From Parasulfuritortus sp049322515 (GTDB lineage: Bacteria > Pseudomonadota > Gammaproteobacteria > Burkholderiales > Thiobacillaceae), in NCBI GenBank assembly GCA_049322515.1, contig JBMOQW010000023.1:1-58807 (forward strand): a stretch of 58,807 bases of DNA. The letters run 5' to 3'. This document shows, piece after piece, positions 8,598-18,200 of this stretch (position 1 is its first letter; each line of letters opens with the position of its first letter). The position numbers were made by a program, and so were the translations under genes. Below the pieces are notes generated by a model. The model did not search any database. It was not told where the DNA came from and saw only the letters and a program-made list of their open reading frames with translations.

Positions 8598-8867
8598 ATG
8601 ACCCGTCACCTGGTCATCCGCGGTCGGGTCCAGGGGGTCTACTACCGCGAGTCGATGCGCATCGAGGCCGAGCGACTGGGTGTCACCGGCTGGGTGCGCA
8701 ACCGGAGCGACGGCAGCGTCGAAGCCATGGTGCAGGGCATGCCCGACGCCGTGGCAACCCTCATCGACTGGAGCCGGCACGGTCCGCCGGCGGCCCAGGT
8801 CGCGGATGTCGCCGTGGCGGAGGGCGATGGCAGTTTCCAGCGCTTCGAGCGCCGGCCCTCGGCCTAG
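8598..8867 (+). CDS. acyP: Acylphosphatase
   Basis: 89 residues, the usual family length. The phosphate-binding loop GRVQGVYYRESM carries the catalytic Arg, and GWVRNRSDGSVEAMVQG carries the catalytic Asn. It hydrolyses acyl phosphates such as carbamoyl phosphate and 1,3-bisphosphoglycerate in the cytoplasm. ATG 8598 has AAGG 4 bases upstream. The longer open frame upstream overlaps the methyltransferase gene and does not look coding. Confidence 0.93.
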   Translation: MTRHLVIRGRVQGVYYRESMRIEAERLGVTGWVRNRSDGSVEAMVQGMPDAVATLIDWSRHGPPAAQVADVAVAEGDGSFQRFERRPSA

Positions 8868-8919
8868 CCGCCGGTCATCGGCCGGCATCGGCCAGCATCG
8901 AGCCCGCTGCAGCGCCTGT

Positions 8920-9438
8920 TCAGGCCACCACGCTGAAGGTCGCCTCCGGTTTCGGCGCCAGATCGCCGTAGGCCGCCAGGGCCGGGTTGACCGGAGCCTG
9001 ACCTTCGGATTCGGCCTGGCGTTGCTGCATCAATTCCATGCGTGCCTGCTGTGCCATCTGGGCGGCCTGGGCGGCGACCGCCCGGTCCTGGGGCGAAGGA
9101 TCGGCGGGGGCCAGGGCAGCGGCCTGGATCCGGCGCGCCTTTTCGAGGGTCTGCTGCGGTGTCTGGCCTGGTGAAACATCGATTTTCACCTCGCCGCCCA
9201 CGGCGTATTGCTTGCCATCCGGTCCACGCGTATAGACAAAATTTGCGCCGCTGGTCAGCCCGGCGCCGGCCGCCATGTGGGCAGCCTCGTGGGCGCGCAC
9301 CTTGGCATCGGTGGCCTTCAGCTTGGCGACCTGCTGCTGTTGTTCGAGGCTGAGCGCCTCCTGCCCACCGGGCTGGGCCGGGCGGACATAGGCACTGGCA
9401 TACGCGCTCGTCGAGGCGCCGATCGCCCCTATCGCCAT
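8920..9438 (-). CDS. Putative metalloprotease-like protein, SprA-related family
   Basis: 172 residues. The core VRAHEAAHMAAGAGLTSGANFVYTRGPDGKQYAVGGEVKIDVSP matches the SprA-related family (CJM1_0395-type), with a putative zinc-binding HEAAH near residue 50. The C-terminal half is an Ala/Gln-rich helix, probably coiled, ending in a flexible tail. No signal peptide is evident. Function is unknown. It is antisense-oriented between acylphosphatase and map and has no co-directional partner nearby. Confidence 0.75.
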   Translation of the reverse strand: MAIGAIGASTSAYASAYVRPAQPGGQEALSLEQQQQVAKLKATDAKVRAHEAAHMAAGAGLTSGANFVYTRGPDGKQYAVGGEVKIDVSPGQTPQQTLEKARRIQAAALAPADPSPQDRAVAAQAAQMAQQARMELMQQRQAESEGQAPVNPALAAYGDLAPKPEATFSVVA

Positions 9439-9537
9439 CGTGGAAATCCAATACTGATCAGGCTTTCATCTTAGCGGCCGCTTTACTTTTCGGCATCCCC
9501 TCACTACCCTCGGGCGACCGGAATTCACAGTCACATC

Positions 9538-10341
9538 ATGTCCATTGTCATCAAGAACGCCGAGGAAATCGCCAAGATGCGCATCGCCTGCCGCCTGGCT
9601 TCCGAGGTCCTCGACTACATCGCGCCGTTCGTTCAGCCGGGCATCACCACCGGCGAACTCGACAAGCTCTGCCACGATTACATGGTCGACGTACAGGGCT
9701 GCATCCCGGCACCGCTCAACTACGCCCCCCATGGTCACAAGCCCTACCCGAAGTCGATCTGCACCTCGGTCAACCATCAGGTCTGCCATGGCGTGCCGGG
9801 TGACAAGAAGCTGAAGGCCGGCGACATCGTCAACCTGGACATCACCACCATCAAGGACGGCTGGCACGGCGACACCTCGCGCATGTTCGCGGTCGGCGAG
9901 GTGTCGATCCAGGCCAAGCGGCTGAGCGAGATCACCTACGAATGCATGTGGAAGGGCATCGAACAGGTCCGGCCGGGCGTGCATTTCGGGGTGATCGGCG
10001 CGGCGATCCAGAAATACGCCGAGGGCCACGGCTACTCGGTGGTGCGCGAATTCTGCGGCCACGGCATCGGCAGCAAGTTTCACGAAGAACCGCAGGTGCT
10101 GCACTATGGCAAGGCCACCGACGGCGCCGTCCTGATGCCGGGCATGATCTTCACCATCGAACCCATGATCAACGCTGGCCGCAAGGACATCCGCATGCTC
10201 GGCGACGGCTGGACCGTGGTCACCAAGGACCATTCCCTCTCGGCCCAGTGGGAACACACCGTGCTGGTCACCGAGACGGGATGGGAAGTGCTCACCCTGT
10301 CCGACGGCGCCCCGCCGCCGCCCGCCTTCATCCAGGCCTGA
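9538..10341 (+). CDS. map: Methionine aminopeptidase, type I
   Basis: 267 residues. It removes the initiator methionine from nascent proteins. The pita-bread metalloenzyme ligands are visible: D and D in NLDITTIKDGWHGDTSRMF, H in EFCGHGIGSKFHE, E in FTIEPMI and a final E in QWEHTVLVTE. The N terminus begins directly with the catalytic domain, as in type Ia enzymes. glnD follows after 6 bases, so the two are co-transcribed, a common proteobacterial pairing. Confidence 0.96.
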   Translation: MSIVIKNAEEIAKMRIACRLASEVLDYIAPFVQPGITTGELDKLCHDYMVDVQGCIPAPLNYAPHGHKPYPKSICTSVNHQVCHGVPGDKKLKAGDIVNLDITTIKDGWHGDTSRMFAVGEVSIQAKRLSEITYECMWKGIEQVRPGVHFGVIGAAIQKYAEGHGYSVVREFCGHGIGSKFHEEPQVLHYGKATDGAVLMPGMIFTIEPMINAGRKDIRMLGDGWTVVTKDHSLSAQWEHTVLVTETGWEVLTLSDGAPPPPAFIQA

Positions 10342-10347
10342 GCGACG

Positions 10348-12903
10348 ATGATCGAGTTTACGCGGGTCGCCGAGTGGCGCCGCCAGCACGGCGAGGTGCG
10401 CGCCCGCCTGATCGCCGACTACCTGGCCCGGCGCCGGGTCGCGCCCCTGCTGCGCGGCCTGTCGCGGACCGCAGACCGGCTGCTGCAGACGGTCTGGCAG
10501 GCGCATGACCTGCCCGCCGGGTCGGTCCTGGTGGCGGTCGGCGGCTACGGCCGCGACGAGTTATATCCGCATTCCGACGTCGACCTCCTGATCCTGCTCG
10601 ACGACACCCTGCCGGCTGCCGAGGAAGCCCGTTTCGAGCCGCTGATCGGCCTGCTTTGGGATCTCGGTCTGCACGTCGGCCACAGCGTCCGGCGCCTGTC
10701 CGAGTGCCTGACCGAGGCAGCCGCCGACATCACCATCCAGACCAACCTGCTCGAATCCCGCCGGCTGGCCGGCGATGCCGGGCTGTACACGCGCTTTCGC
10801 GAGGCCTTCGCCGGCCATCTCGATCCGCTGGCCTTCTTCGAGGCCAAGCAATTGGAGCAGCGCAACCGTCATGGCCGCTTCGCCGACCGCGCCCTGCTCC
10901 TGGAACCGAACCTGAAAGAGAGCCCGGGCGGCCTGCGCGACGTACAAACCGCCAGTTGGGTCTGCAAGGGCGCCGGGCTGCCGGGCGATTTCACCGGCCT
11001 GGCCGGGATCGGCATGATGACCGCCACCGAGGCCCGCCTGCTCAACACCCGCCTGAATTTCCTCGGTCATCTGCGCATTCGCCTGCACCTGGCCGCGAAC
11101 CGACGCGAGGACCGCCTGGTGTTCGAATTCCAGGAACGTCTGGCCAGCGAAATGGGCTTTCGCGCGCACGGCGCCCGGCGCGCCTCCGAGTTGCTCATGC
11201 AACGCTATTTCCAGTGTGCGCGCGAGCTGTCGCTGGCCAACGAGTTCATCCTCGGCTGCGTGCGCGAACGCCTCACGCCGCGCTCCGAGGCGCTGCCGAT
11301 CGCCGACGCGCCCGAGTTCGCGGTGCGCGATGGCCGCCTCGACATCATCGACCCCGAGGTCTTCTCGCGCCGGCCCGGTGCCCTGCTCGATGCCTTCCTG
11401 ACCCTGCAACGCGATCCCGACCTGGCCGGCTTCACGCCGGCCACCCTGCGCGCCCTCTGGCGGGCCCGCACCCGGGTCGATGCCGGCTTTCGGCGCGACC
11501 CGGACCATCGCGCCCGCTTCATAGCCCTGTTCCAGGAAACCCGGCGCCTGACCACGGTGATCCGTCTCATGCACCGCCTGGGCCTCCTGGGCCGCTACCT
11601 GCCTGCGTTCGGCCGCATCACCGGCCAGATGCAGCACGACCTCTACCACATCCACCCGGTCGACGAGCACACCCTGATGGTGCTGCGCAACCTGCGCCGC
11701 CTGGCGATGCCGGAATACGGCCACGAGCTGCCCTTCGCGCACCGGATCATGGTCGAGTATCCCCGTCCCGACCTGCTCTACCTGGCGGCGCTGTTCCACG
11801 ACATCGCCAAGGGCCGGGGCGGCGACCATTCCCAGCTCGGCCGCATCGATGCCCGGCGTTTCTGCCATGCCCACGGCCTGGCCAAGGCGGATACCGACCT
11901 GGTGGTCTGGCTGGTCCAGGAACACCTGAGCCTGTCCGGCACGGCCCAGAAACAGGATCTGTCCGATCCGGCGGTGATCGACGCCTTTGCCGAACGGTGT
12001 GGCCGCCTGGACCGGCTGACCGCGCTCTACCTGCTCACCGTGGCCGACGTGCGCGGCACCAATCCGGCGATCTGGAACTCCTGGAAGGACAAGCTGAGCC
12101 GGGAGCTCTACCTGGCCACCCGGCGCCGCCTGGAAGGCCAGGCGCCGCAACCCGACCAGGTCGAGACGCGCAAGGAAGCGGCCCGCGCCAACCTGCGCCT
12201 GTATGGTTGGGCAGACGGCGCCGAGAGCCGGCTCTGGCAGCAACTGGACGACATCTACTTCCTGCGTCACGAAGCCCAGGAGATCGCGTGGCACACCCGC
12301 CGCCTGCTGCCGCTCCTGGGACGCCAGGCGGTGATCGTCAAGGCGCGCCTGGCACCGATCGGCGAAGGCGCCGAAGTCCTGGTCTACGCGCCTGACGAAG
12401 CCAGCCTGTTCGCACGCATCTGTGGTTTCTTCGCCGGCATGCGCTACTCGGTCCTCCAGGCCCGCCTGCACGCGACCCGGGACGGCCATGTGCTCGATAG
12501 CTTCCTGGTCATGGACGAACAGAACCGGGTTGCCTACCGGGACATCCTCAGCTACATCGAGTTCGAGCTCGGCCAGCACCTGAAGACACGCACCCCGCTC
12601 GCCGACATGCCGGCCGGACGCCTGCCGCGCCAGCTGCGCGCCTTCCCCTTGCGCCCCGAAGCCATGCTCAGCGCCGGGGTCAGCGAGGACAGCTGGCTGC
12701 TCTCGATCACCGCCGGCGACCGGCCCGGCCTGCTCTATGACATCGCTCGCCTGCTCGGCCGCCACCGGGTGTCCGTAAAAAGCGCCCGCATCACCACCCT
12801 GGGCCAACGCGCCGAGGATGTCTTCGTAGTGGCGGGCGACCGTCTGCCGCAGCCGGAAACCCGGCTGGCCATCGAACGCGAGCTGATCGACACCCTCGGC
12901 TGA
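10348..12903 (+). CDS. glnD: Bifunctional PII uridylyltransferase/uridylyl-removing enzyme
   Basis: 851 residues. GlnD senses glutamine and uridylylates or de-uridylylates PII (GlnB/GlnK), setting nitrogen assimilation. Domains in order: nucleotidyltransferase near residue 60 (VGGYGRDELYPHSDVDLLILLDD), HD hydrolase near 480 (ALFHDIAKGRGGDHS), and two C-terminal ACT domains near 680 (YAPDEASLFARICGFFAG) and 784 (ITAGDRPGLLYDIARLLG). Length is normal. It is downstream of map with a 6-base gap and convergent with the flhB-like gene. Confidence 0.97.
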   Translation: MIEFTRVAEWRRQHGEVRARLIADYLARRRVAPLLRGLSRTADRLLQTVWQAHDLPAGSVLVAVGGYGRDELYPHSDVDLLILLDDTLPAAEEARFEPLIGLLWDLGLHVGHSVRRLSECLTEAAADITIQTNLLESRRLAGDAGLYTRFREAFAGHLDPLAFFEAKQLEQRNRHGRFADRALLLEPNLKESPGGLRDVQTASWVCKGAGLPGDFTGLAGIGMMTATEARLLNTRLNFLGHLRIRLHLAANRREDRLVFEFQERLASEMGFRAHGARRASELLMQRYFQCARELSLANEFILGCVRERLTPRSEALPIADAPEFAVRDGRLDIIDPEVFSRRPGALLDAFLTLQRDPDLAGFTPATLRALWRARTRVDAGFRRDPDHRARFIALFQETRRLTTVIRLMHRLGLLGRYLPAFGRITGQMQHDLYHIHPVDEHTLMVLRNLRRLAMPEYGHELPFAHRIMVEYPRPDLLYLAALFHDIAKGRGGDHSQLGRIDARRFCHAHGLAKADTDLVVWLVQEHLSLSGTAQKQDLSDPAVIDAFAERCGRLDRLTALYLLTVADVRGTNPAIWNSWKDKLSRELYLATRRRLEGQAPQPDQVETRKEAARANLRLYGWADGAESRLWQQLDDIYFLRHEAQEIAWHTRRLLPLLGRQAVIVKARLAPIGEGAEVLVYAPDEASLFARICGFFAGMRYSVLQARLHATRDGHVLDSFLVMDEQNRVAYRDILSYIEFELGQHLKTRTPLADMPAGRLPRQLRAFPLRPEAMLSAGVSEDSWLLSITAGDRPGLLYDIARLLGRHRVSVKSARITTLGQRAEDVFVVAGDRLPQPETRLAIERELIDTLG

Positions 12904-12937
12904 GGTTGCCTGGAATGCCGGCCGGCGCCCCCGCCCC

Positions 12938-13258
12938 TTACATCGCCGGCGGGGTGGTCGGCAGCCCCGCCAGGCCTGGATCGCTTTCACTGGCCGACCC
13001 CTGTTCGAGTCGATAGATCCAGGCCAGCAGCTCGGCGATGGCGAGATAGAGCGTGGGCGGGATGCGGTCGTCCAGGTCGACCTGCATCAACAACGAGACC
13101 AGTTCCGGCGATTCGTGCACGAACACCCCCGCCTCCTTGGCCCGGGCGATGATCTCCTCGGCCAGGTGGCCACTGCCCTTGGCGACCACGCGCGGGGCGC
13201 TGTCCGAGGCCGAATAAGCCAAGGCAACGGCATGCTGGCGCAGTTCGCTATCCGCCAT
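12938..13258 (-). CDS. FlhB-like C-terminal (cytoplasmic) domain protein
   Basis: 106 residues. Corresponds to the cytoplasmic domain of FlhB/YscU without the membrane part (AVALAYSASDSAPRVVAKGSGHLAEEIIARAKEAGVFVHESPELVSLLMQVDLDDRIP). The NPTH autocleavage site is absent. Such small FlhB-related proteins often sit next to fliK, as here: their reading frames overlap by 11 bases. FlhB's cytoplasmic domain and FliK together switch the flagellar export gate from hook to filament substrates, so a modulatory role at that step is a reasonable inference. Confidence 0.85.
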   Translation of the reverse strand: MADSELRQHAVALAYSASDSAPRVVAKGSGHLAEEIIARAKEAGVFVHESPELVSLLMQVDLDDRIPPTLYLAIAELLAWIYRLEQGSASESDPGLAGLPTTPPAM

Positions 13259-14795
13259 CGTCGAGCTCGGTGGTCAGTTGGGTCAGGTTGACGCCGGCAT
13301 CACGCAGACGTTGCACCAGTTCGGGCATGGCCGTCTTCATCTCGGCGAGGGTCTGCGGACTCGCCGAACCCAGCCGGATGCGCAGACCGAGCGCGCCGAC
13401 ATCCAGGTCGGCGGCCACCTGGCCCAGGCGGGGCAGGCTCAGGCGCAGATGGGACCGCCATTTCTGGCCTTCCTGTTCGGCACCCGGGTCACCCGGCGGG
13501 CGTTCCTGGATCCACCACGATGCCTCCTGGCCGGGCCAGGCCTGCCCCTGCCAGAGGAATGGCCCGCCCTCGAGCATCTGCAATTGCCGGCCGGCGAGCC
13601 GCGCGGCCTGCTCCGGCATGCCTTCCAGATCGGGCAGGTCGAGCAGCGCGCCGGGCACCTGGGCCAGGCGGGCCTGGGGCTCGCGCTGGATGCTCTCCAG
13701 GGACAGCTCGCCGCGCACCCACTTGCCGAGATGCGATTCGTAGAACAGGCCGCTCTCCTTGACCGTCTGCTGTAAACGGACTGGCAGCAGGTGACTGGCG
13801 CCCTTCTCGGCGACCACCCCCTGGGCGATGACCACAGAGGACTGCGAGCCGAGCGCCGGACGCATGCCATCGATCGCTTCGCCGCTCATCGTCATGGCCG
13901 GGATGACCGGCCCCGGCGCGGCGGTCACCGTCGGGCCGACCGCCCGTGCCGGCACCAGCAGCAGGGCGGGATTGGCGAGAATCGGGCGGGAGTTGCCAGG
14001 CGACGCGGTGGCCGCCGTGGCCAGAGTCGCCGCCGCCGGCCCGGCTTGGGCAATGCCCGCCGGGACGCGCGTGTCGCCGGCGGATGTGCCGAGGCCAACC
14101 GTGGCCGTGGGGCTGGCCGAGGTGGTGGCCGGTGCAGGGGATGTCGACGCCATGCCTGGCGTCGCGGTCATCGTCGCGGCGGTAGCCGTCGAGGTCACGG
14201 CGGTGCCGGGCGCGGCATGGGCGGCGGCGGGACCCGCTGCCGATGGCACGCCCTGTGGCAGGATCGTGGCCGTCGCAGCAGCGGAGATTTGAGACGCCGC
14301 CCCTGCCCCCGGGCTCACCGCCACGCTCGAACTGACGGCCGGAGACGGCGCGGCCTGTCCGGGGGACGGGGGCGTCGGACCCGGCCCGGCCGCCACCCGC
14401 CCCGGACTGGGCGGCATGGCCACCGCCGCCTGGGTGATCGGCATGTAACGCACGATGGCACTGACCTGCTGGGCTGCGCTGCTGACCCGCACCGGCTGGG
14501 CGGCCTGGGTCTCGTTGCCGGCAGCGAGCGCGAAGGTCGGCCGCACGCCGCCGCTCAGAAACGTCAGCCGAACCGTATCCCCGGCCCGGTTCTGCGGGGG
14601 CAGCCCCATGTCGAACATGCGGCCACCGACCTGGACCAGATGACGCCCGCCCGGCAACTGATCCAGGACCTTGGCCTCGACCTGGGTGCCGGGACGCAGG
14701 TTCAGGGGGGCGGCCTCCTTGCCGGCCTGCAATGCCTCCGTGCCCTGATGCTTGAGCAGGGCGAGAATCAAGGAAGGCAGGCTACCGAGGTTCAT
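13248..14795 (-). CDS. fliK: Flagellar hook-length control protein FliK
   Basis: 515 residues. The long middle part (about residues 100-290) is very rich in Ala, Pro, Thr, Ser and Val, the expected disordered ruler region. The C terminus has the Flg_hook-type domain (KWRSHLRLSLPRLGQVAADLDVGALGLRIRLGS). FliK measures the hook and triggers the export switch. A second globular stretch near the N terminus (RPGTQVEAKVLDQLPGGRHLVQVGG) resembles the extended FliK form. The ATG at 14795 has no purine-rich Shine-Dalgarno; the bases before it are pyrimidine-rich. It is preceded by a sigma-28-like promoter at 14874-14900 and overlaps the flhB-like gene. Confidence 0.9.
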   Translation of the reverse strand: MNLGSLPSLILALLKHQGTEALQAGKEAAPLNLRPGTQVEAKVLDQLPGGRHLVQVGGRMFDMGLPPQNRAGDTVRLTFLSGGVRPTFALAAGNETQAAQPVRVSSAAQQVSAIVRYMPITQAAVAMPPSPGRVAAGPGPTPPSPGQAAPSPAVSSSVAVSPGAGAASQISAAATATILPQGVPSAAGPAAAHAAPGTAVTSTATAATMTATPGMASTSPAPATTSASPTATVGLGTSAGDTRVPAGIAQAGPAAATLATAATASPGNSRPILANPALLLVPARAVGPTVTAAPGPVIPAMTMSGEAIDGMRPALGSQSSVVIAQGVVAEKGASHLLPVRLQQTVKESGLFYESHLGKWVRGELSLESIQREPQARLAQVPGALLDLPDLEGMPEQAARLAGRQLQMLEGGPFLWQGQAWPGQEASWWIQERPPGDPGAEQEGQKWRSHLRLSLPRLGQVAADLDVGALGLRIRLGSASPQTLAEMKTAMPELVQRLRDAGVNLTQLTTELDDGG

Positions 14796-14873
14796 GGCAG
14801 GAGGCTGGAGGGGGTTGACCGGCCGGGCAACCGGTCCCGGGGGTCACTAAGCTCCGATACGCGGGATAGGCCA

Positions 14874-14900
14874 TTAACGGCAGCCCCGGCGGCGGCTTGA
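14874..14900 (-). promoter_or_regulatory. Sigma-28 (FliA)-like promoter upstream of fliK
   Basis: On the minus strand, TCAAGCCG (14900-14893) is followed after exactly 11 bases by GCCGTTAA (14881-14874). The FliA consensus is TAAAGTTT-N11-GCCGATAA: the -10 half matches 7 of 8 and the -35 half is weaker. Transcription would begin near 14867, about 70 bases before fliK. Confidence 0.5.
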
Positions 14901-14918
14901 ATCCGCTGGGCTTCTCGA

Positions 14919-14937
14919 AAAATCCTAGCGGGATTTT
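14919..14937 (-). terminator. Weak hairpin at the end of the DUF2802 gene
   Basis: AAAATCC (14919-14925) and GGATTTT (14931-14937) form a 7-bp stem with the TAG stop of the DUF2802 gene in its loop. Read on the minus strand the 3' arm ends in a short T run. This could be a weak intrinsic terminator separating the glycan operon from fliK, which has its own promoter candidate. Confidence 0.35.
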
Positions 14938-15287
14938 CCGGCGGTCCGGGGGGCGTGCAGGGTCACGATCAGGGTCGCCTCGTCGATCGAGATGCCACAA
15001 CGCCCCGCGATCTCGGGCGCCGGGTGGCCCTGCCTGGCATAGGCCACGGCATGATCGTAGATGGCCAGATCATCCTCGGGGGGGGCGCTTTCCGCAGGCG
15101 CCAGGCGGGCCTCCAGTTGATCGACCCGGGCACGCAGGTTCGCCAGTTCCTGTCTGAGATCCGCTTCGCCGGCGGCCCGGTCGGCGCCCTTGCTGCGGCG
15201 CGAGAACACGGTCACCTCGACCAGATAGAACAGGCTGGCCAGGACCACCGCGATGAGGATTTCGCGCCAGGTCAGGGTGAATTCCAT
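14925..15287 (-). CDS. DUF2802 domain protein
   Basis: 120 residues. An N-terminal membrane anchor (ILIAVVLASLFYLVEVTVF) is followed by a coiled-coil (AGEADLRQELANLRARVDQLEARL) and a C-terminal helical motif (YDHAVAYARQGHPAPEIAGRCGISIDEATLIVTLHA) that resembles a helix-turn-helix-like DUF2802 unit. DUF2802 proteins are often encoded with flagellar and chemotaxis genes in beta- and gammaproteobacteria; their function is not established. It starts 6 bases after the stop of the giant glycosyltransferase gene, so the two are co-transcribed. Confidence 0.8.
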   Translation of the reverse strand: MEFTLTWREILIAVVLASLFYLVEVTVFSRRSKGADRAAGEADLRQELANLRARVDQLEARLAPAESAPPEDDLAIYDHAVAYARQGHPAPEIAGRCGISIDEATLIVTLHAPRTAGKSR

Positions 15288-15293
15288 CCCGAT

Positions 15294-18200
15294 CTAGTCC
15301 GGCAGCCAGGCACGCAGCCAGACGTCGAGATGATCCCCGAGCATCCATTCGGCGTGAATGTGGTCGCGCAGGGCATCGCCGCGCCGGGCCAGGGCATCGA
15401 GGTCCGACACGTGCTCGCGAATCGCCTCGACCCAGTCCTTGAACCGGTTCGGCACCCGGGTGACCGGATAGGCGCCCCGATAGGGCGTGATGTCGGTGCA
15501 GATCACCGGGTAGCCCATGACCCCGTATTCGAGCAGGCGCAAGTGGCTCTTGCCGTGGTTGAAGGGCACGTCCTCGAGCGGTGCCACGGCCAGGTCGAGA
15601 TCCAGCGAAGCCAGCTTGGCCGGGTAGTCGTCCAGGGCCACCGGTTCGTGGAACTCCTTGAGCAACGGCCGGATTTCCTTTGGGCACATGCCGAAGAAGA
15701 CCCAGTCGACCTCTTCCGCGGTCGCCTTGACGACATCGATGATCTCGGCCAGGTCGCCATCGTGGCTGGTACTACCGGCCCAGCCGACCCGGGGTTTCCC
15801 GCCCTGGCGACGCTTCGGGGTGAAGCCCCGCCAACGTTTGTCCTCCAGATAGTTGGGCACGGCGATCACCTGGTCGGTGTAGCCACGGTATTCCTCGGCC
15901 AGGTACTCGGTCGAGACCACGAAACGGTGACAAAGCGACACCGCCTTGCGGAAGCGCTTGATGAGATCCTTCTGCTCGACGAACACCTTCTTCCGCGAAC
16001 TCTTGACCGGCACATTGGTGATCAGGTCGTCGATCTCGAACACGCGGAACGCCGGGCTGTGCCGGATGTAGCTTTCCATCAACTCGATCTGGCTCCATTC
16101 CACCTGGCGCTGGAATACCACGCTGTCGGGTTCCATGCGCAGCAGTTCCGGGATCGAGAGGTACTTGCCGGTTTCCCAGCCCATCAGCCGACCGGCATCG
16201 TTGAGCGCACGCATGGGCGAGATGATGCGGTATTCGCCGCAGCCCATGCGGTCGGCCGGGTGCGCCAAGACCCGGGGACGCGGCCGCCATTCCGGATCCC
16301 AAGTCAGGGGCGGCGCCAATTCCACCAGGAAATCGCGGCCGACGCTGCTCAGGTTGCGGTTGTAGGCGGGATCGAAGGCGATCCAGCGCGGCCATTTGCG
16401 GAACATGGCTTCCCGCTCGCCCCGGAAGCGCTCGCGCTTGGCGGCGTCCTCGGTCGGCTCGACCCCTTTCTGAGTCTGGCTCGCCGAGCCTTCGTGCAGC
16501 AGGGTGGCATAGGGCGTCCAGACGATGCGATGGCCGGCCTCGCGTACTTTCAGGCAGAAGTCGATGTCGTTGAAGGACACCTTGAAATCGTCTTCGTCGA
16601 GACCGCCCACCCCCGTGTACACCGACTTCTTCACCAACAGGCAGGCGGCGGTCACCGCGCTCAGGTCCTGGGGCAAGAGCAGGCGACCGAAATAGCCTGC
16701 CTCGTCGGCGGCGTGGTCGATGAAGGGATGGTCGGCCACCGTGTCATTGATGCCGAGGATCACGCCGGCATGCTGGATGCGACCATTGGGGAACAGCAAG
16801 CGGGCCCCGACGACGCCAACGTCGGGCAATTGCCCGAGGGCCAGCAACTCGTCGAGCCAGTCGCCCTCCAGCACCGCCGTGTCGTTGTTGAGCAGGACCA
16901 GGTAGTCGCCCCGGGCCTCCCGGACACCCCGGTTGTTGATCGCGGAAAAATTGAATGGCCCCGGACAATCGATCACCCGGAGGCGATCGGCCGGCGCCCG
17001 GCGCAACGTGTTCAGATAGCCGACCGCCTGGGCCTCGTCACTGCCATTGTCGAGCACCAGCACTTCATAGTGGGCGTAGGCGGTTTTCTCGATCAGGGTT
17101 TCCAGACAGCGCTGGAGAAACTGCACCTGGTTGCGGGTCGGGATCAGGATCGAGACCAGGGGCGTGGCGGCGTGGCGGTAGCGCACCCGGGTGGTGCCGG
17201 GCAGGCGGCCATCCTCGAACTCGGCCTGGATGCCAAGGCGCAGGCAATGCTCGTCCAGGGCCACCCGGCGGGCGACCTGGATGATTTCCGCCGGGCGCCG
17301 GCTGTGGCCGCCGGCGATGAAGCGGTGGTAGAGCACATCGGCGACATGCCCGATGCCAGGGGTGCCACACCGTTCCCAGGCCCGCAACGCCAGATCATAG
17401 GTCTCCGCACCCTCCAGTTCGACCTGGTAACCGCCCAGACTGACGAACAGGTCATGCCGCGTCAACATCAAGCCGCCCAGGGTGAACGGCGCCGCGCGCA
17501 GCATCTCCAGGTTGAAGTCGGTCTTGAAGAAGGGCAGGTCGCGCCGGCCATCGCCCGCCAGGCTGTCCTCGTCACTGTAGGCGAGCTGCCAGTCCGGATG
17601 CCGGTCGAGCTTGTCGGCGAAGGCGAACAGGGCATGGGGGGCCAGCCGGTCACCGGCCTCCAGCATGCCCGCCCAGTTGGCCGGGATAGCCAGCAGCGCC
17701 TGGTTGAGCACCGCCAGGGCGGTCCCCTCGCCGGCTTGCAACCAGTGGATCTTGTCCTGACCGTCGAGTGCGGCAGGCGCTGGCGATTCGGCGACGATGG
17801 TCAGCCGCCAGTCGGCATAGAACTGCTGACCCAGGGATTCGATGGTCGTTGCCAGACCGGCTTCGTTCTCCGCCAAAGCGATCAGGCCGAGATGAAAGCG
17901 CGGCGGCTTCGCCAGGGTCGGCAACCGCTCGGCGACCCATTCGGCATCCCTCGGCTGGGGTGCATGGGCGGCTTGCCAGACTTCGTAGAGTTGCGCAGCG
18001 GGAACTGCCTCGGCGGGTGCCGGAGTCGCCCCGGAAAAGAAGCCGGATGTCGCGTCACCCGCGTGCGGCGATCGTGCCAAGGCCCCATAGACCTGCGCGT
18101 AGTCGCGCGCCCGCACCGTGATCGAATGCTGCGCCAGGACTTCCTGCTGGGCGGCCTTGGCCAGAGCCAGACGCTTGGCCGGGTGCTCGATCAGGTCGCA

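Noticed and set aside
10561..12990. An 809-codon minus-strand frame opposite glnD, and a 703-codon frame opposite metG (4576-6687)
   Set aside because: Same codon-bias effect. The plus-strand proteins are complete, conserved enzymes; the antisense products match no family.
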